64,000 nucleotides of DNA from UBA1563 sp041671545 (GTDB lineage Bacteria; Bacteroidota; Ignavibacteria; Ignavibacteriales; Ignavibacteriaceae). Made by a program: the position numbers and the translations under genes. The notes beneath the pieces are model-generated. The model saw only the letters and a program-made list of their open reading frames with translations. It was not told where the DNA came from and ran no database searches. The stretch is from contig JBAZBI010000009.1 in the NCBI GenBank assembly GCA_041671545.1, positions 127,247 through 191,246 on the forward strand. The letters run 5' to 3'. This document shows, piece by piece, positions 14,692-24,115 of this stretch. Within the stretch, counting starts at the first letter, position 1, and each line of letters opens with the position of its first letter.

Positions 14692-17040
14692 TCAGACGGA
14701 AAAAGATAGTGATCGTCGGGAAATCCAATCATGCTTGCGACAAAACTGAAGTGTATAGTTCTCTCTTATCTTTTTAAGAGGAAAAAGTAACTCCACTTGA
14801 GGAGGAATTATCCCATCATCTTTATTTGACGAATCAGGAACTGCCGGCACGTCTTTCTTCGGAGATTCCATCGTCTTCGTTGAATCAATTTCACCAACAG
14901 CTTTTTCTTTCAAATCAGAATTAAGGGAATCGACTTTCGGCTGTTTTAATTTTTCAGCTTCAATCCTAAGTGAATCTGCGATTTTCTGTTTCAGTTTTTC
15001 GGCAACAATCTTCAGTGAATCCTCGGTTCTCTTTTTCAACTTTTCAGCTTCTATCTTCTTAAGCGAATCTTCAATCGCAACTCTGATCCGTTCTTTTTCC
15101 TTTTTATACGTTTGAAGTTTAGGAGAAACTTTCTGTGCAAACGCCGTCTTCGGATATTTTGTAACAAGACTGTCGTAAACCACCGCGGCGGAATCCATAA
15201 GTTTTAATTTTTCTTCTAAAAGATACCCGCCTGCAAGCAACGACTTTGCCGCATATTCCGAAACGGGATACTTCTCGTAAATCGCCAGAAATTTTTTCAA
15301 AGAAGATTTGATCTCATCTTTTTGCATCAAGACTTCAGCTTCCCTGTACAGGTCTTTTGCCGGATCATATTTAAGGTCAATTTTCGGCTTTTTTAAAATT
15401 TCAGCGGCAGCGTTAACGATACTCTCGCTCCGGTAATTATCATAAATATAATTCAGAAGGCTATCGGCTTTAACGGAATCTCTCGACAGATAATAATTTG
15501 CCAGAGCATAAAGGACTTGCGGTTTTTGCGCTTGCAAATTGTAATGTTCAACCAAATCGTTGTAATAATAAAAAGCTGAGTCGGGACGATCGAGATCGGT
15601 ATAAAAAAGATTCCCGAGATCAATTTTAGTTTTTATCAATAAAACTTTAATTGAATCTTCGCTGATGTTGGGCCGTACCGGAAGCTTTAACTTTTGAGTT
15701 TTCTTATTATCAGTTGTGGTTGTTTCGGAAGATTTTGTACTTCCGAAATCCCTCGTTCTTCCCTGGGTTGGAGCTTGCTGTTGAGTGTTTTGCTCCTGAT
15801 TTTCCAGTAGCGCTAATTTTGCTAATGAATCAGCAATAACATATTCGAGCGAATCTTTTGCGAACAAAGTTGAATCCGTAACGTACTTTAATTTTTGATC
15901 GTTTTCAGCCTGCTCGTTATTTAACTTTTGATATTTTGTAAAAACCGAAGCTTTGTTTTTTATGAACGGAGTATATTCTTCATTTGTTGGAGCCGTTTGA
16001 GCCTTTAGATAATAGATAGAAGCGCTGTCGAAGTCGAAAAAAACTTTTTCATAAATATATCCCATCTCGAACCGCGCCTGCCCGGCTGAAGTAGAATTTG
16101 TGTATCCGGTATCGACAATTCCAAAATAAGTTAGTGCATCGTCATACTTTTTCTTGAGAAGATACGTGTAACCGGTCTCAAAGTTCAGCAAATCGAATGA
16201 TGTTGAATTTTTATCTTTCGAGAGCAAGTTCAAGAAGAGCTCCAAAGCTTCATCTTCTTTACCCAGCGAGCGGATGATCTTTCCGTAATTTATTTTTGCA
16301 TCTAATTCTATTTCAAATGTTGGTGAATAATTTCCCACTTCATTAAATGCTTGCGCCGCTTCTTCTTTTTCGCCAAGTTTAACTAATAGTTCTCCCTCTT
16401 GATATTTAGCCTGCGCGTTAATTTCTCCATCGTCTGAAACTTTAACTAAACTTCTTAAGGATTTTACCGCGTCAGAAATTTTTTCGGCACCAATTTCAAA
16501 TTTAATTTTAACAATAATGGCTTGCGTTAACAGATCATTGTTTTCATCTTTTGTGGCTCTTTCAATCACCTGCCCCAAAAGTTTATCTGCTGCGGAATAA
16601 TTTTTTAATTGAAAATAAGTTTTCGTGATCCACAATTCGGTTTCCGGAACGTAATCGCTTTCAGCTTGCTTTGCAATCAGTTCTTGAAATTTTCTTAAAG
16701 CTTTTAAATAATTCTTTTGATAATAAAATGACTTGCCGAGCATGAAGAGAGCGTCATCAACAAAAGCGCTCTCCGAATTGAACTGAAGGATATTTGAACA
16801 TTTCTCGATCACTTTGTTAAGCGAAGCAGCTGCAGTTGAGGGAACATTCGCTTCTGTTAAGGCGAAAATATCTTTCTTATCTTTTTGAATAGCGGTTTCG
16901 GCTTCGTTAAAAAGCGAACTGGTGTTGTAGTAAAGATTGAAATAGGTCGTAAAATCATTCCATACTCCACAACCGCTAAATGATGAAAGTAAAACTACAA
17001 CAAAGAGAGTTGAAAATATTTTTATAGATTTCTTCTTCAT
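14692..17040 (-). CDS. TPR lipoprotein, possible T9SS component (PorW/SprE-like)
   Basis: The 782-residue product has a lipoprotein signal (LLSSFSGCG, lipidated Cys about residue 24) followed by YFNLYYNTSSLFNEAE, which resembles the start of the T9SS/gliding protein PorW/SprE. Many TPR units span residues 70-370 and 460-640. A low-complexity linker (NQEQNTQQQAPTQG) splits them. Near the C-terminus there is a repetitive coiled stretch (KKIEAEKLKKRTEDSLKIVA and variants). Two surface proteins in this window carry T9SS sorting domains, so a role in that pathway is plausible. The last 25 or so residues look unlike the rest and may reflect a frameshift. It is 2 bases from glnB. Confidence 0.7.
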   Translation of the reverse strand: MKKKSIKIFSTLFVVVLLSSFSGCGVWNDFTTYFNLYYNTSSLFNEAETAIQKDKKDIFALTEANVPSTAAASLNKVIEKCSNILQFNSESAFVDDALFMLGKSFYYQKNYLKALRKFQELIAKQAESDYVPETELWITKTYFQLKNYSAADKLLGQVIERATKDENNDLLTQAIIVKIKFEIGAEKISDAVKSLRSLVKVSDDGEINAQAKYQEGELLVKLGEKEEAAQAFNEVGNYSPTFEIELDAKINYGKIIRSLGKEDEALELFLNLLSKDKNSTSFDLLNFETGYTYLLKKKYDDALTYFGIVDTGYTNSTSAGQARFEMGYIYEKVFFDFDSASIYYLKAQTAPTNEEYTPFIKNKASVFTKYQKLNNEQAENDQKLKYVTDSTLFAKDSLEYVIADSLAKLALLENQEQNTQQQAPTQGRTRDFGSTKSSETTTTDNKKTQKLKLPVRPNISEDSIKVLLIKTKIDLGNLFYTDLDRPDSAFYYYNDLVEHYNLQAQKPQVLYALANYYLSRDSVKADSLLNYIYDNYRSESIVNAAAEILKKPKIDLKYDPAKDLYREAEVLMQKDEIKSSLKKFLAIYEKYPVSEYAAKSLLAGGYLLEEKLKLMDSAAVVYDSLVTKYPKTAFAQKVSPKLQTYKKEKERIRVAIEDSLKKIEAEKLKKRTEDSLKIVAEKLKQKIADSLRIEAEKLKQPKVDSLNSDLKEKAVGEIDSTKTMESPKKDVPAVPDSSNKDDGIIPPQVELLFPLKKIRENYTLQFCRKHDWISRRSLSFSV

Positions 17041-17042
17041 GC

Positions 17043-17381
17043 TTAAAGCGCTTCTTCACCTGATTCTTCAGTGCGAATGCGTATTACGTCGGAAATATCC
17101 GAGATGAAAATTTTCCCGTCGCCAACTTGTCCGGTCTTTGCCGTGCGAACAATTGCATCGATAACTTTTTCCATAATGCTATTCGGTACAACAATTTCAA
17201 TTTTAATTTTAGGAACGAACTCAATCCGATACTCGCTTCCTCGGTAAGTTTCTTTGTGTCCCTTCTGTCTTCCGTAACCGCGGACTTCCGAAATGGTTAA
17301 TCCTTTTACTCCTTCTTCAAGCAACGCTTCTTTTACATCATCAAGCTTGAAAGGACGAATAATAGCTTCAATTTTTTTCAT
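17043..17381 (-). CDS. glnB: P-II nitrogen regulatory protein
   Basis: This cytosolic signal protein binds 2-oxoglutarate and ATP/ADP and controls nitrogen metabolism. At 112 residues it has the standard length. It shows the N-terminal MKKIEAIIRPFKLDDVKEAL, the T-loop with the uridylylation Tyr at position 51 (GSEYRIEFVPK), the B-loop (TGQVGDGKIF) and the C-loop. It lies between secA and the TPR lipoprotein in one operon, with 14 and 2 base gaps. glnE, encoded 4 kb away on the other strand, is a likely downstream partner. No ammonium transporter gene is adjacent. Confidence 0.95.
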   Translation of the reverse strand: MKKIEAIIRPFKLDDVKEALLEEGVKGLTISEVRGYGRQKGHKETYRGSEYRIEFVPKIKIEIVVPNSIMEKVIDAIVRTAKTGQVGDGKIFISDISDVIRIRTEESGEEAL

Positions 17382-17395
17382 GAAATTTTCCTTAA

Positions 17396-20300
17396 CTATT
17401 TACCGTGACAATTTTTATATTTCTTTCCGCTGCCGCAAGGACAAGGATCATTTCTTCCAACTCGTTCTTCAACGCGGATCGGCTGCATTTTACCGGCTTG
17501 CGCAGGCTGTCCATCGCCACCGGAACTTTGCAGACCAATTCCATCAGTATTTTGTTTTGTTTCGATGATCCTTCCGCGAGCCGGTCTTTTTCTTCCTTGA
17601 AGTTCTTCCGGCGCTTGCGGAAAAAACTTATAACAGAATGAAACAATTTCATTTCTAATTTGATTAAGCAACTCAACAAAAAGATTGAATGCTTCGCTCT
17701 TGTATTCCAACAGCGGATCTTTTTGTCCGTATGCACGTAAACCGATTCCTTCTTTCAAATCATCCATTTCACGGAGATGTTCTTTCCAGCGGTTATCAAT
17801 AACCGAAAGAACGGAATATCTTTCGATTCTTGCCAACAGTTCTGCGCCGAGCATTTCTTCTTTGTGCGAATAAAAATCTTTTACGGAAGTAATAATTCTT
17901 TCTGTAACTCCATGATCACCGAGCGTTTCAAATTCTTCCGACTCAAGTTTTAGTTCAACAAGAAAATGTTGAAGCACCTCTTCTTTAATTTTTTCTGCGT
18001 TTACATCTTCAAAATATCGTTTAACAATTTCGTCAACGGTCTCGTGGAGGAACTCCATAATTTCATTCTTTAAACGATCACCTTGCAATGCGCGGTTTCT
18101 TCTCGTATAAATAATTTCGCGCTGTTGGTTCATCACGTTATCATATTCCAACAAACGTTTACGAATTGAGAAGTTGTTCTCTTCAACTTTCTTCTGAGCG
18201 CGTTCAACTGATTTTGTAATTAACGAATGCTCAATTACTTCACCTTCCTGAATCCCCATCCGCTCCATAACCGATGCAATTCTATCGCTGCCGAACAACC
18301 GCATGAGATCATCTTCAAGTGAAAGGAAAAATTTCGTTGTTCCCGGATCACCTTGACGACCGGAACGACCGCGCAACTGTCTATCAATTCTGCGCGATTC
18401 ATGTCGTTCTGTACCAAGAATAAATAAACCGCCGCGATCAACAACACCAGCGCCAAGTTTAATATCAGTTCCGCGTCCCGCCATATTTGTTGCGATAGTT
18501 ACCGCTCCCATTTCACCGGCGTGTTCAACAACTTCCGCTTCACTCTTATGCTGTTTGGCATTCAACACATTGTGTGGAACTCCCCTTCGTTTCAACATTC
18601 TACTGATCGTTTCGGAAACATCAACCGAAGTTGTACCGACAAGAACCGGTCTTCCGATTTTGCGGAGTTCTTCAATTTTGTCTATCACCGCGTTTAATTT
18701 TTCACGTTTGGTTTTGAAGATAGAATCTTCCTGGTCATCACGGACATTTTGTCTATTTGTTGGGATAACAACGACTTCCAATTTATAGATTTCGTGAAAC
18801 TCGCTTTCTTCGGTTTCCGCAGTTCCGGTCATACCGGCGAGTTTGTTGTACATTCTAAAATAATTTTGAAGTGTGATCGTTGCAAGCGTTTGAGTATCGC
18901 GTTCAACTTTTACGCTTTCTTTAGCTTCAATTGCCTGATGTAATCCATCCGAATATCTTCTGCCCGGAAGAACACGACCTGTAAACTCATCTACAATAGC
19001 GATCTTTCCTTCTTCTGTAATAACATACTCAACATCTTTTTCAAAAAGTGTGTATGCTTTTAATAGCTGATGGAGCGTGTGGATTCGTTCGCTCTGTTCA
19101 GAATATAAATGATAAAGAGCATCTTTTCTTCTTATCTTTTCTTCCGGAGTCAAAGAGGGATCATGTTCAAACTTACTGATCTCCGTTCCAAGATCAGGAA
19201 GAACGAAATAATTTTTATCTCCTTTACCGAATCGAGCAAGTTCTTCTCTTCCCTTCTCCGTAAGATCGATTGTGTTATTCTTTTCATCGATCACAAAATA
19301 AAGTTCATCATCAATAATGTGCATGTTGCGGGCTTTTTCACGGAGATATTCCATCTCGGTTTGCTGCATCAATTTTTTGTTCGATGGATCGGAGAGCATC
19401 TTTTCGATTTTTTTGTTTTTCGGCAAACCGCGGTAAGCGCGCAGCAGATTTACTCCCGCTTGTGTTTGTGCTTCTTTGTCATCTCCTTTGGCAATTAAGT
19501 CTTCAGCTTCTGCTGCAATTTTTGAAACAAAATTTGATTGAAGACGATGCAATTTTTCAATTAAGATTTTCATTTCATCAAATTTCTGTTGGTCGTCAGT
19601 CTCAACAGGACCGGAAATAATCAGCGGAGTTCTTGCCTCATCAATTAAAACTGAATCGACTTCATCAACGATCGCATAATTGTGTCCGCGCTGAACTTGA
19701 AATTCTTTATCGCTTGCCATGTTATCACGCAGATAATCGAAACCGAATTCGTTATTTGTTCCGTAAGTTATATCGCAATTGTAGTGGGCTTTCCGTTGGT
19801 CGGGCGACATTGTATTAAGAATTACCCCGATGGTCAATCCGTGAAATCTAAAAATTTCTCCCATCCATTCGGAGTCACGTTGAGCCAGGTAATCGTTTAC
19901 CGTAATAAGGTGAACGCCTCTTTCGGTTAGCGCATTCAGATACATCGGCAGCGTTGCAACCAAAGTTTTTCCTTCACCGGTTGCCATTTCTGAAATTTTC
20001 CCCTGGTGCAAGACAACTCCGCCCATCAACTGAACATCGTAGGGAACCATGTCCCATTTAGTATTTTTCCCCATCACCGTCCATGATTTTCCGACAAGTC
20101 TTTTACAAGTTTCTTTAACAACAGCAAAAGCTTGGGGAAGGAGTTCATCAAGAACCTCTTCATATTTTTCATGCAAAGCGTCTTCCAATGCATCAACCTG
20201 ATCGTACGCAGCTTGGCGGTCGAAGTCATCATCTGTCTGTAACTGATGGTGCAGTTCCTCTAATTTCTGCCGGATTTCAGCAGTGTCTTCCTTTAGTTTT

Positions 20301-20452
20301 AGTTTGAATTCCGCAGTTTTATTGCGGAGTTCGTCATCAGTTAGGTTTTGTAATTTCGCAAATTCTTCATTTATTTCTACAACTATGGGAAGTAATTCAT
20401 TAACGTCTTTAGTATTTTTATCGCCAAAAATTTTCTTGAACAAACTTAGCAT
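17396..20452 (-). CDS. secA: Preprotein translocase ATPase SecA
   Basis: SecA drives Sec-dependent export at the inner membrane. It has 1018 residues from the ATG at 20452, which is preferred over the in-frame TTG just before it because a GGAGAT site fits the ATG. It contains Walker A (MATGEGKTLVATLP), the DEVD Walker B (AIVDEVDSVLIDEARTPL), the preprotein cross-linking and helical wing/scaffold regions, and NMAGRGTDIKLG. The C-terminal zinc motif is CPCGSGKKYKNCHGK, which contacts SecB or ribosomes. It is the first gene of a five-gene operon. An intrinsic-terminator-like hairpin lies about 20 bases upstream of the start. Confidence 0.98.
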   Translation of the reverse strand: MLSLFKKIFGDKNTKDVNELLPIVVEINEEFAKLQNLTDDELRNKTAEFKLKLKEDTAEIRQKLEELHHQLQTDDDFDRQAAYDQVDALEDALHEKYEEVLDELLPQAFAVVKETCKRLVGKSWTVMGKNTKWDMVPYDVQLMGGVVLHQGKISEMATGEGKTLVATLPMYLNALTERGVHLITVNDYLAQRDSEWMGEIFRFHGLTIGVILNTMSPDQRKAHYNCDITYGTNNEFGFDYLRDNMASDKEFQVQRGHNYAIVDEVDSVLIDEARTPLIISGPVETDDQQKFDEMKILIEKLHRLQSNFVSKIAAEAEDLIAKGDDKEAQTQAGVNLLRAYRGLPKNKKIEKMLSDPSNKKLMQQTEMEYLREKARNMHIIDDELYFVIDEKNNTIDLTEKGREELARFGKGDKNYFVLPDLGTEISKFEHDPSLTPEEKIRRKDALYHLYSEQSERIHTLHQLLKAYTLFEKDVEYVITEEGKIAIVDEFTGRVLPGRRYSDGLHQAIEAKESVKVERDTQTLATITLQNYFRMYNKLAGMTGTAETEESEFHEIYKLEVVVIPTNRQNVRDDQEDSIFKTKREKLNAVIDKIEELRKIGRPVLVGTTSVDVSETISRMLKRRGVPHNVLNAKQHKSEAEVVEHAGEMGAVTIATNMAGRGTDIKLGAGVVDRGGLFILGTERHESRRIDRQLRGRSGRQGDPGTTKFFLSLEDDLMRLFGSDRIASVMERMGIQEGEVIEHSLITKSVERAQKKVEENNFSIRKRLLEYDNVMNQQREIIYTRRNRALQGDRLKNEIMEFLHETVDEIVKRYFEDVNAEKIKEEVLQHFLVELKLESEEFETLGDHGVTERIITSVKDFYSHKEEMLGAELLARIERYSVLSVIDNRWKEHLREMDDLKEGIGLRAYGQKDPLLEYKSEAFNLFVELLNQIRNEIVSFCYKFFPQAPEELQGRKRPARGRIIETKQNTDGIGLQSSGGDGQPAQAGKMQPIRVEERVGRNDPCPCGSGKKYKNCHGK

Positions 20453-20471
20453 CAAATATCTCCGTATGAGT

Positions 20472-20499
20472 AAAAAAAAATAACCGTAAGATTACGGTT
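20472..20499 (-). terminator. Terminator-like hairpin in the secA leader
   Basis: On the minus strand AACCGTAA and TTACGGTT form a perfect 8-bp stem with a 2-base loop, followed by A and nine T residues. The T-run ends about 20 bases before the secA ATG. It may end the DUF1003 transcript, or attenuate secA. Confidence 0.7.
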
Positions 20500-20640
20500 T
20501 GCAATTTAAGAAGATTTCGCATGGAGAAAAAAGGTAGATTTAAGGGAAAAAGGATTCCCCTCATTTTTGTGCAATTTTAATTTACTCAGGCGAAACACAC
20601 CAGGCTTTCAAAGCCCAATAACATCCAAAACGCTAAGTAG

Positions 20641-21093
20641 TCATTCCTTCTCTTTTTCAGTCACTACTCTTAATAATTCCGCAAGAGCATCATTTTGAGC
20701 TGTAAGATGATCAAGAATAATCCGGACTTCTACTTCAGTTTTCTGGTTCACCTGATAATCGTTATGCGCTTCAATTCTATCTTTCTCAGCCATTCTATTT
20801 TGGCTCATCATCAAGATGGGAGCGGTATAAGCGGCTTGAAGCGAAAGGAAAAGGTTCATCAAAATAAAGGGATATGGATCCCAATGATAGACGTAAGCCG
20901 TTACGTTTAATACTGCCCAGCATAATAAAAATATCGATTGGATGATGATGAACTTCCATGAGCCGACGGTTTCGGCAATCTTATCGGAAGCTTTCTGTCC
21001 TATCGTTTTTTTCTTCTCAAATAGTTCGTTTACATTAACAACCGGTGGATGATCGTGGAGATAGGGACCGGGGTATTTTATAACTTTGCTCAT
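20641..21093 (-). CDS. DUF1003 membrane protein
   Basis: The 150-residue protein belongs to DUF1003. The core starts KIAETVGSWKFIIIQSIFLLCWAVLN, runs through a second helix (PFILMNLFLSLQAAYTAPILMMSQNR) and ends with the conserved EKDRIEAHNDYQVNQKTEVEVRIILDHL helix. Two inner-membrane helices with cytoplasmic ends are expected. The molecular role is unknown. It is transcribed alone, divergent from glnE. Confidence 0.92.
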   Translation of the reverse strand: MSKVIKYPGPYLHDHPPVVNVNELFEKKKTIGQKASDKIAETVGSWKFIIIQSIFLLCWAVLNVTAYVYHWDPYPFILMNLFLSLQAAYTAPILMMSQNRMAEKDRIEAHNDYQVNQKTEVEVRIILDHLTAQNDALAELLRVVTEKEKE

Positions 21094-21259
21094 GTTTCTC
21101 TTCTTTCAAAATGATTTAATGAAAAAATTTAACCGTATTTACTAAAATGTCAAAGGATGAAACGCACTCACCGTTACAAAGTTAGAGAAAATATTTGTGA
21201 AGATGAACGTAGTAAGCGAAATTTGTCGGCAAAGATCAATGAATGTAAAAATCCAACTG

Positions 21260-21267
21260 TAATTTTG
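21260..21267 (+). promoter_or_regulatory. Putative -7 promoter element of glnE
   Basis: TAATTTTG matches TAnnTTTG exactly, about 44 bases before the glnE start. No well-placed -33 TTG was found. Confidence 0.35.
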
Positions 21268-21310
21268 TATTTTTCATTTACAGTTACTAACAAAGATTGA
21301 AAACTATTTC

Positions 21311-24115
21311 TTGACCAAAACAAATTACCATATTTCCGATACCGTTGTAAAAACTATCGCCGGGTTTGCAGTAGGGTATTTATCAAAAGATGAATTGGAT
21401 AAACTCCTTTCCGATTGGGAATCCGAAGCAGAGCAAATCTGTTTTACCCAAAGTTCCGAAAATAATCTTCTCCGAATGCTCAACTCGCTGTTCGACAAAG
21501 TTTATTTTTTGAAAGATTGTTTAGCTCATCCACATTATTCTAAAGCGTTTTTGCGTATTGCATCGTTCAGCAATTATTTAACGGATATAGTGGTGCGGAA
21601 TCCGGAATATTTATACTGGGCATTAAGCAGTGAATCGCTCGACCGCAATTTGAACGGACAGAAATTTCAGATAGAATCTGAAAAAGCAGTTAACTTATTC
21701 AGATCATTCTCCGGGAAAGTAAATGCGATCAAAGCGATAAAGAGGAAGTACATGCTGCGCATCGGGCTGCGCGATAATCTAGGATTCGCTTCCGTTTTGG
21801 AAATAACAAATGATCTCTCGATCCTTGCCAAAACTCTTTCGGCTATTCTCTTTTCGATCTGTTATGATGAATTAAAAGCAAAGTTTCAGATTGAAGAACT
21901 GAACCGAAAGTATTGCATCATTGCACTCGGTAAGCTTGGCGGAAATGAACTTAATTATAGTTCCGATATTGACTTGATGATCTTCTATGATAAGAATACT
22001 AAACTAAAAAATGGAAAAGAATACCACGAACTTCTCGCACAAACCATTCAGCTTTTTGTAGAGCATGCTTCGCAAGCGACCGATAAAGGGTTTCTTTTCC
22101 GAGTAGATTTTAGATTGAGACCCGATGGTAAAAATTCACCTCTCGCAAGAACTTTAACTGATACACTCCGTTATTACGAAAGCCGCGGCGAAGATTGGGA
22201 ACGGCAGATGCTGTTGAAAACAAGTTATCTCGGCGGTGATGAAAAGTTGTATGTAAAGTTTGCCGATTACATTTCAAATTTTATTTTTCCTAAAAATTTT
22301 TCGGTCTCACCGATTGAACAAATAAAAAAATTACGAAAGAATATTCTTGATAAAATTAAATCGGAACAGAACATAAAACTTTCCCGCGGCGGTATCCGCG
22401 ATATTGAATTTTCGCTACAAGCTTTGCAGTTGTTAAACGGTGGGAAGTATCCTTCGCTGCAAACCGGTAATTCACTTATCGCGATTGATGAATTGCAAAA
22501 ATTTAACTTACTTAAAACGGGTGAGGCTCAATTTTTAACTAACGCTTATATTTTTTTCAGAAGAATTGAACACTTCCTTCAACTGATGAATGACGCACAG
22601 ACACATACGATTCCAGAGTCGGGAGAAATTTTAGAAAAGCTTTCCGCCTTTCTTGATTTCAGTAACAAAAAAGATTTTGAACGGGAATTAGCAGACACAA
22701 AAAATAAAGTTCATGCATTCTACCGCTCAGTTACGCAAGAAGAAAAACCGGAAATTGATTTTTCAATCTTAGCTTTTAAGGATGTTCACACTGCAAAAAG
22801 AAATTACCAGTTCTTAAAAACCGGTGTAGGAATTTTCAATCAGAAAACTTTTGACTCACAAACCATTTCATTATTTGAAAAAATTGAACCCGAATTGATG
22901 GAACAATTGTCGAAGGCAAAGCATCCCGACACAATTCTACAAACTTTTGCACGGGTCATCCGGCATGATAATTTCCCTTCAATGTGGTATGAGACTTTTC
23001 AGAACAAAAAAGTTTTTGAAGCTTTTCTTACTATTTGTGAATATGGCAAATTTCCCGTTTCTCTTTTCGCAGAAGATAACCTCCTGAAGGAATTATTTTT
23101 AACCGGGAAAGTATTTGAGGAACTTTCAACTGCGAATTTAGAAACCTATCCGATTAAAGCGATTCAATTTCTTCTTTCGGTTCAAGCGCTTTTGAAAATT
23201 ATTACCGTAGAAAATGCTTCCAAACTTCTTTCGGATGCAGTATTTTTAAAGTTGCGAAATGCCGTTGAAATATTTATTACAAAAGAAAAAAACGAAGTAA
23301 GTTATTTTGTTGCTGTGCAAGGAAGTCTGGCGGCTTCTCAATTTACATTTACTTCCGATCTTGATCTTATTTTCATGTCTGGTAACGAAAAGGACAATTT
23401 TAAACTTGAAAAAATATTTACAAAACTTCTTCATTCGTTGCAGAAAGACTTCTCACCTATTGAAGTTGATTGCAGACTGAGACCGGAGGGAAAAACCAGT
23501 CAAATGGTTAGGGATTTACAAAGTTACGAGAATTATTTTGAGAGTAGAATCCGTACGTGGGAGATGCAAGCGTTGTGCAAATTGGAATTTGTTTACGGAG
23601 ATGAAAATCTTTTCAACCAATTTGAAAAGTTGATTGTAAAAAAAATTAAATCGTTAGACGAAAACCTTTTGCGAAATGATATTTATAACATGCACAAGCA
23701 AGTTACAGCGTCTTCAAAACTGAGTGATACATCTATCAACTTGAAAAAAGGAATTGGCAGTTTACTTGAGGCTGATTTTTTAATGCAATTCTTTTTGTTG
23801 AAACATGCTTCCCTTTACAAATCATTACGAAACAAATCGGCGAAATTTCTTTTGCAAAAATTCGTTAAGCAAAATATCCTATCAAAAGAAGATTGTGATA
23901 TTCTTTTATCTTCAAGGGAATTTTTGCGTAAACTTGATACTTATTCCTACATCTTATTTGAAGACAAAAAACATCAACTAAGTTTTCAGTCGGAAGAATT
24001 TCTCATCCTTTCGGAATTTCTTAACTTTGCGGAGAGGAAAGATTTACAAACGAAGATCAAAGAAGTACAAAACAACATCCACTTAATTTTTTCAAAATAC
24101 TTGAACAATACATGA
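21311..24115 (+). CDS. glnE: Bifunctional glutamine synthetase adenylyltransferase/adenylyl-removing enzyme
   Basis: GlnE adds AMP to, and removes it from, glutamine synthetase, under control of P-II and nitrogen status. The product has 934 residues, near the usual 940-950. Both nucleotidyltransferase units are visible: the N-terminal ALGKLGGNELNYSSDIDLMIF (about 200-220) and the C-terminal GSLAASQFTFTSDLDLIFM (about 675-693), each followed by an RLRPDGK or RLRPEGK motif. The start is a TTG at 21311, since no upstream in-frame ATG is apparent. It overlaps the next gene by 4 bases (ATGA). With glnB in the window, it shows P-II-type nitrogen control. Confidence 0.95.
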   Translation: MTKTNYHISDTVVKTIAGFAVGYLSKDELDKLLSDWESEAEQICFTQSSENNLLRMLNSLFDKVYFLKDCLAHPHYSKAFLRIASFSNYLTDIVVRNPEYLYWALSSESLDRNLNGQKFQIESEKAVNLFRSFSGKVNAIKAIKRKYMLRIGLRDNLGFASVLEITNDLSILAKTLSAILFSICYDELKAKFQIEELNRKYCIIALGKLGGNELNYSSDIDLMIFYDKNTKLKNGKEYHELLAQTIQLFVEHASQATDKGFLFRVDFRLRPDGKNSPLARTLTDTLRYYESRGEDWERQMLLKTSYLGGDEKLYVKFADYISNFIFPKNFSVSPIEQIKKLRKNILDKIKSEQNIKLSRGGIRDIEFSLQALQLLNGGKYPSLQTGNSLIAIDELQKFNLLKTGEAQFLTNAYIFFRRIEHFLQLMNDAQTHTIPESGEILEKLSAFLDFSNKKDFERELADTKNKVHAFYRSVTQEEKPEIDFSILAFKDVHTAKRNYQFLKTGVGIFNQKTFDSQTISLFEKIEPELMEQLSKAKHPDTILQTFARVIRHDNFPSMWYETFQNKKVFEAFLTICEYGKFPVSLFAEDNLLKELFLTGKVFEELSTANLETYPIKAIQFLLSVQALLKIITVENASKLLSDAVFLKLRNAVEIFITKEKNEVSYFVAVQGSLAASQFTFTSDLDLIFMSGNEKDNFKLEKIFTKLLHSLQKDFSPIEVDCRLRPEGKTSQMVRDLQSYENYFESRIRTWEMQALCKLEFVYGDENLFNQFEKLIVKKIKSLDENLLRNDIYNMHKQVTASSKLSDTSINLKKGIGSLLEADFLMQFFLLKHASLYKSLRNKSAKFLLQKFVKQNILSKEDCDILLSSREFLRKLDTYSYILFEDKKHQLSFQSEEFLILSEFLNFAERKDLQTKIKEVQNNIHLIFSKYLNNT

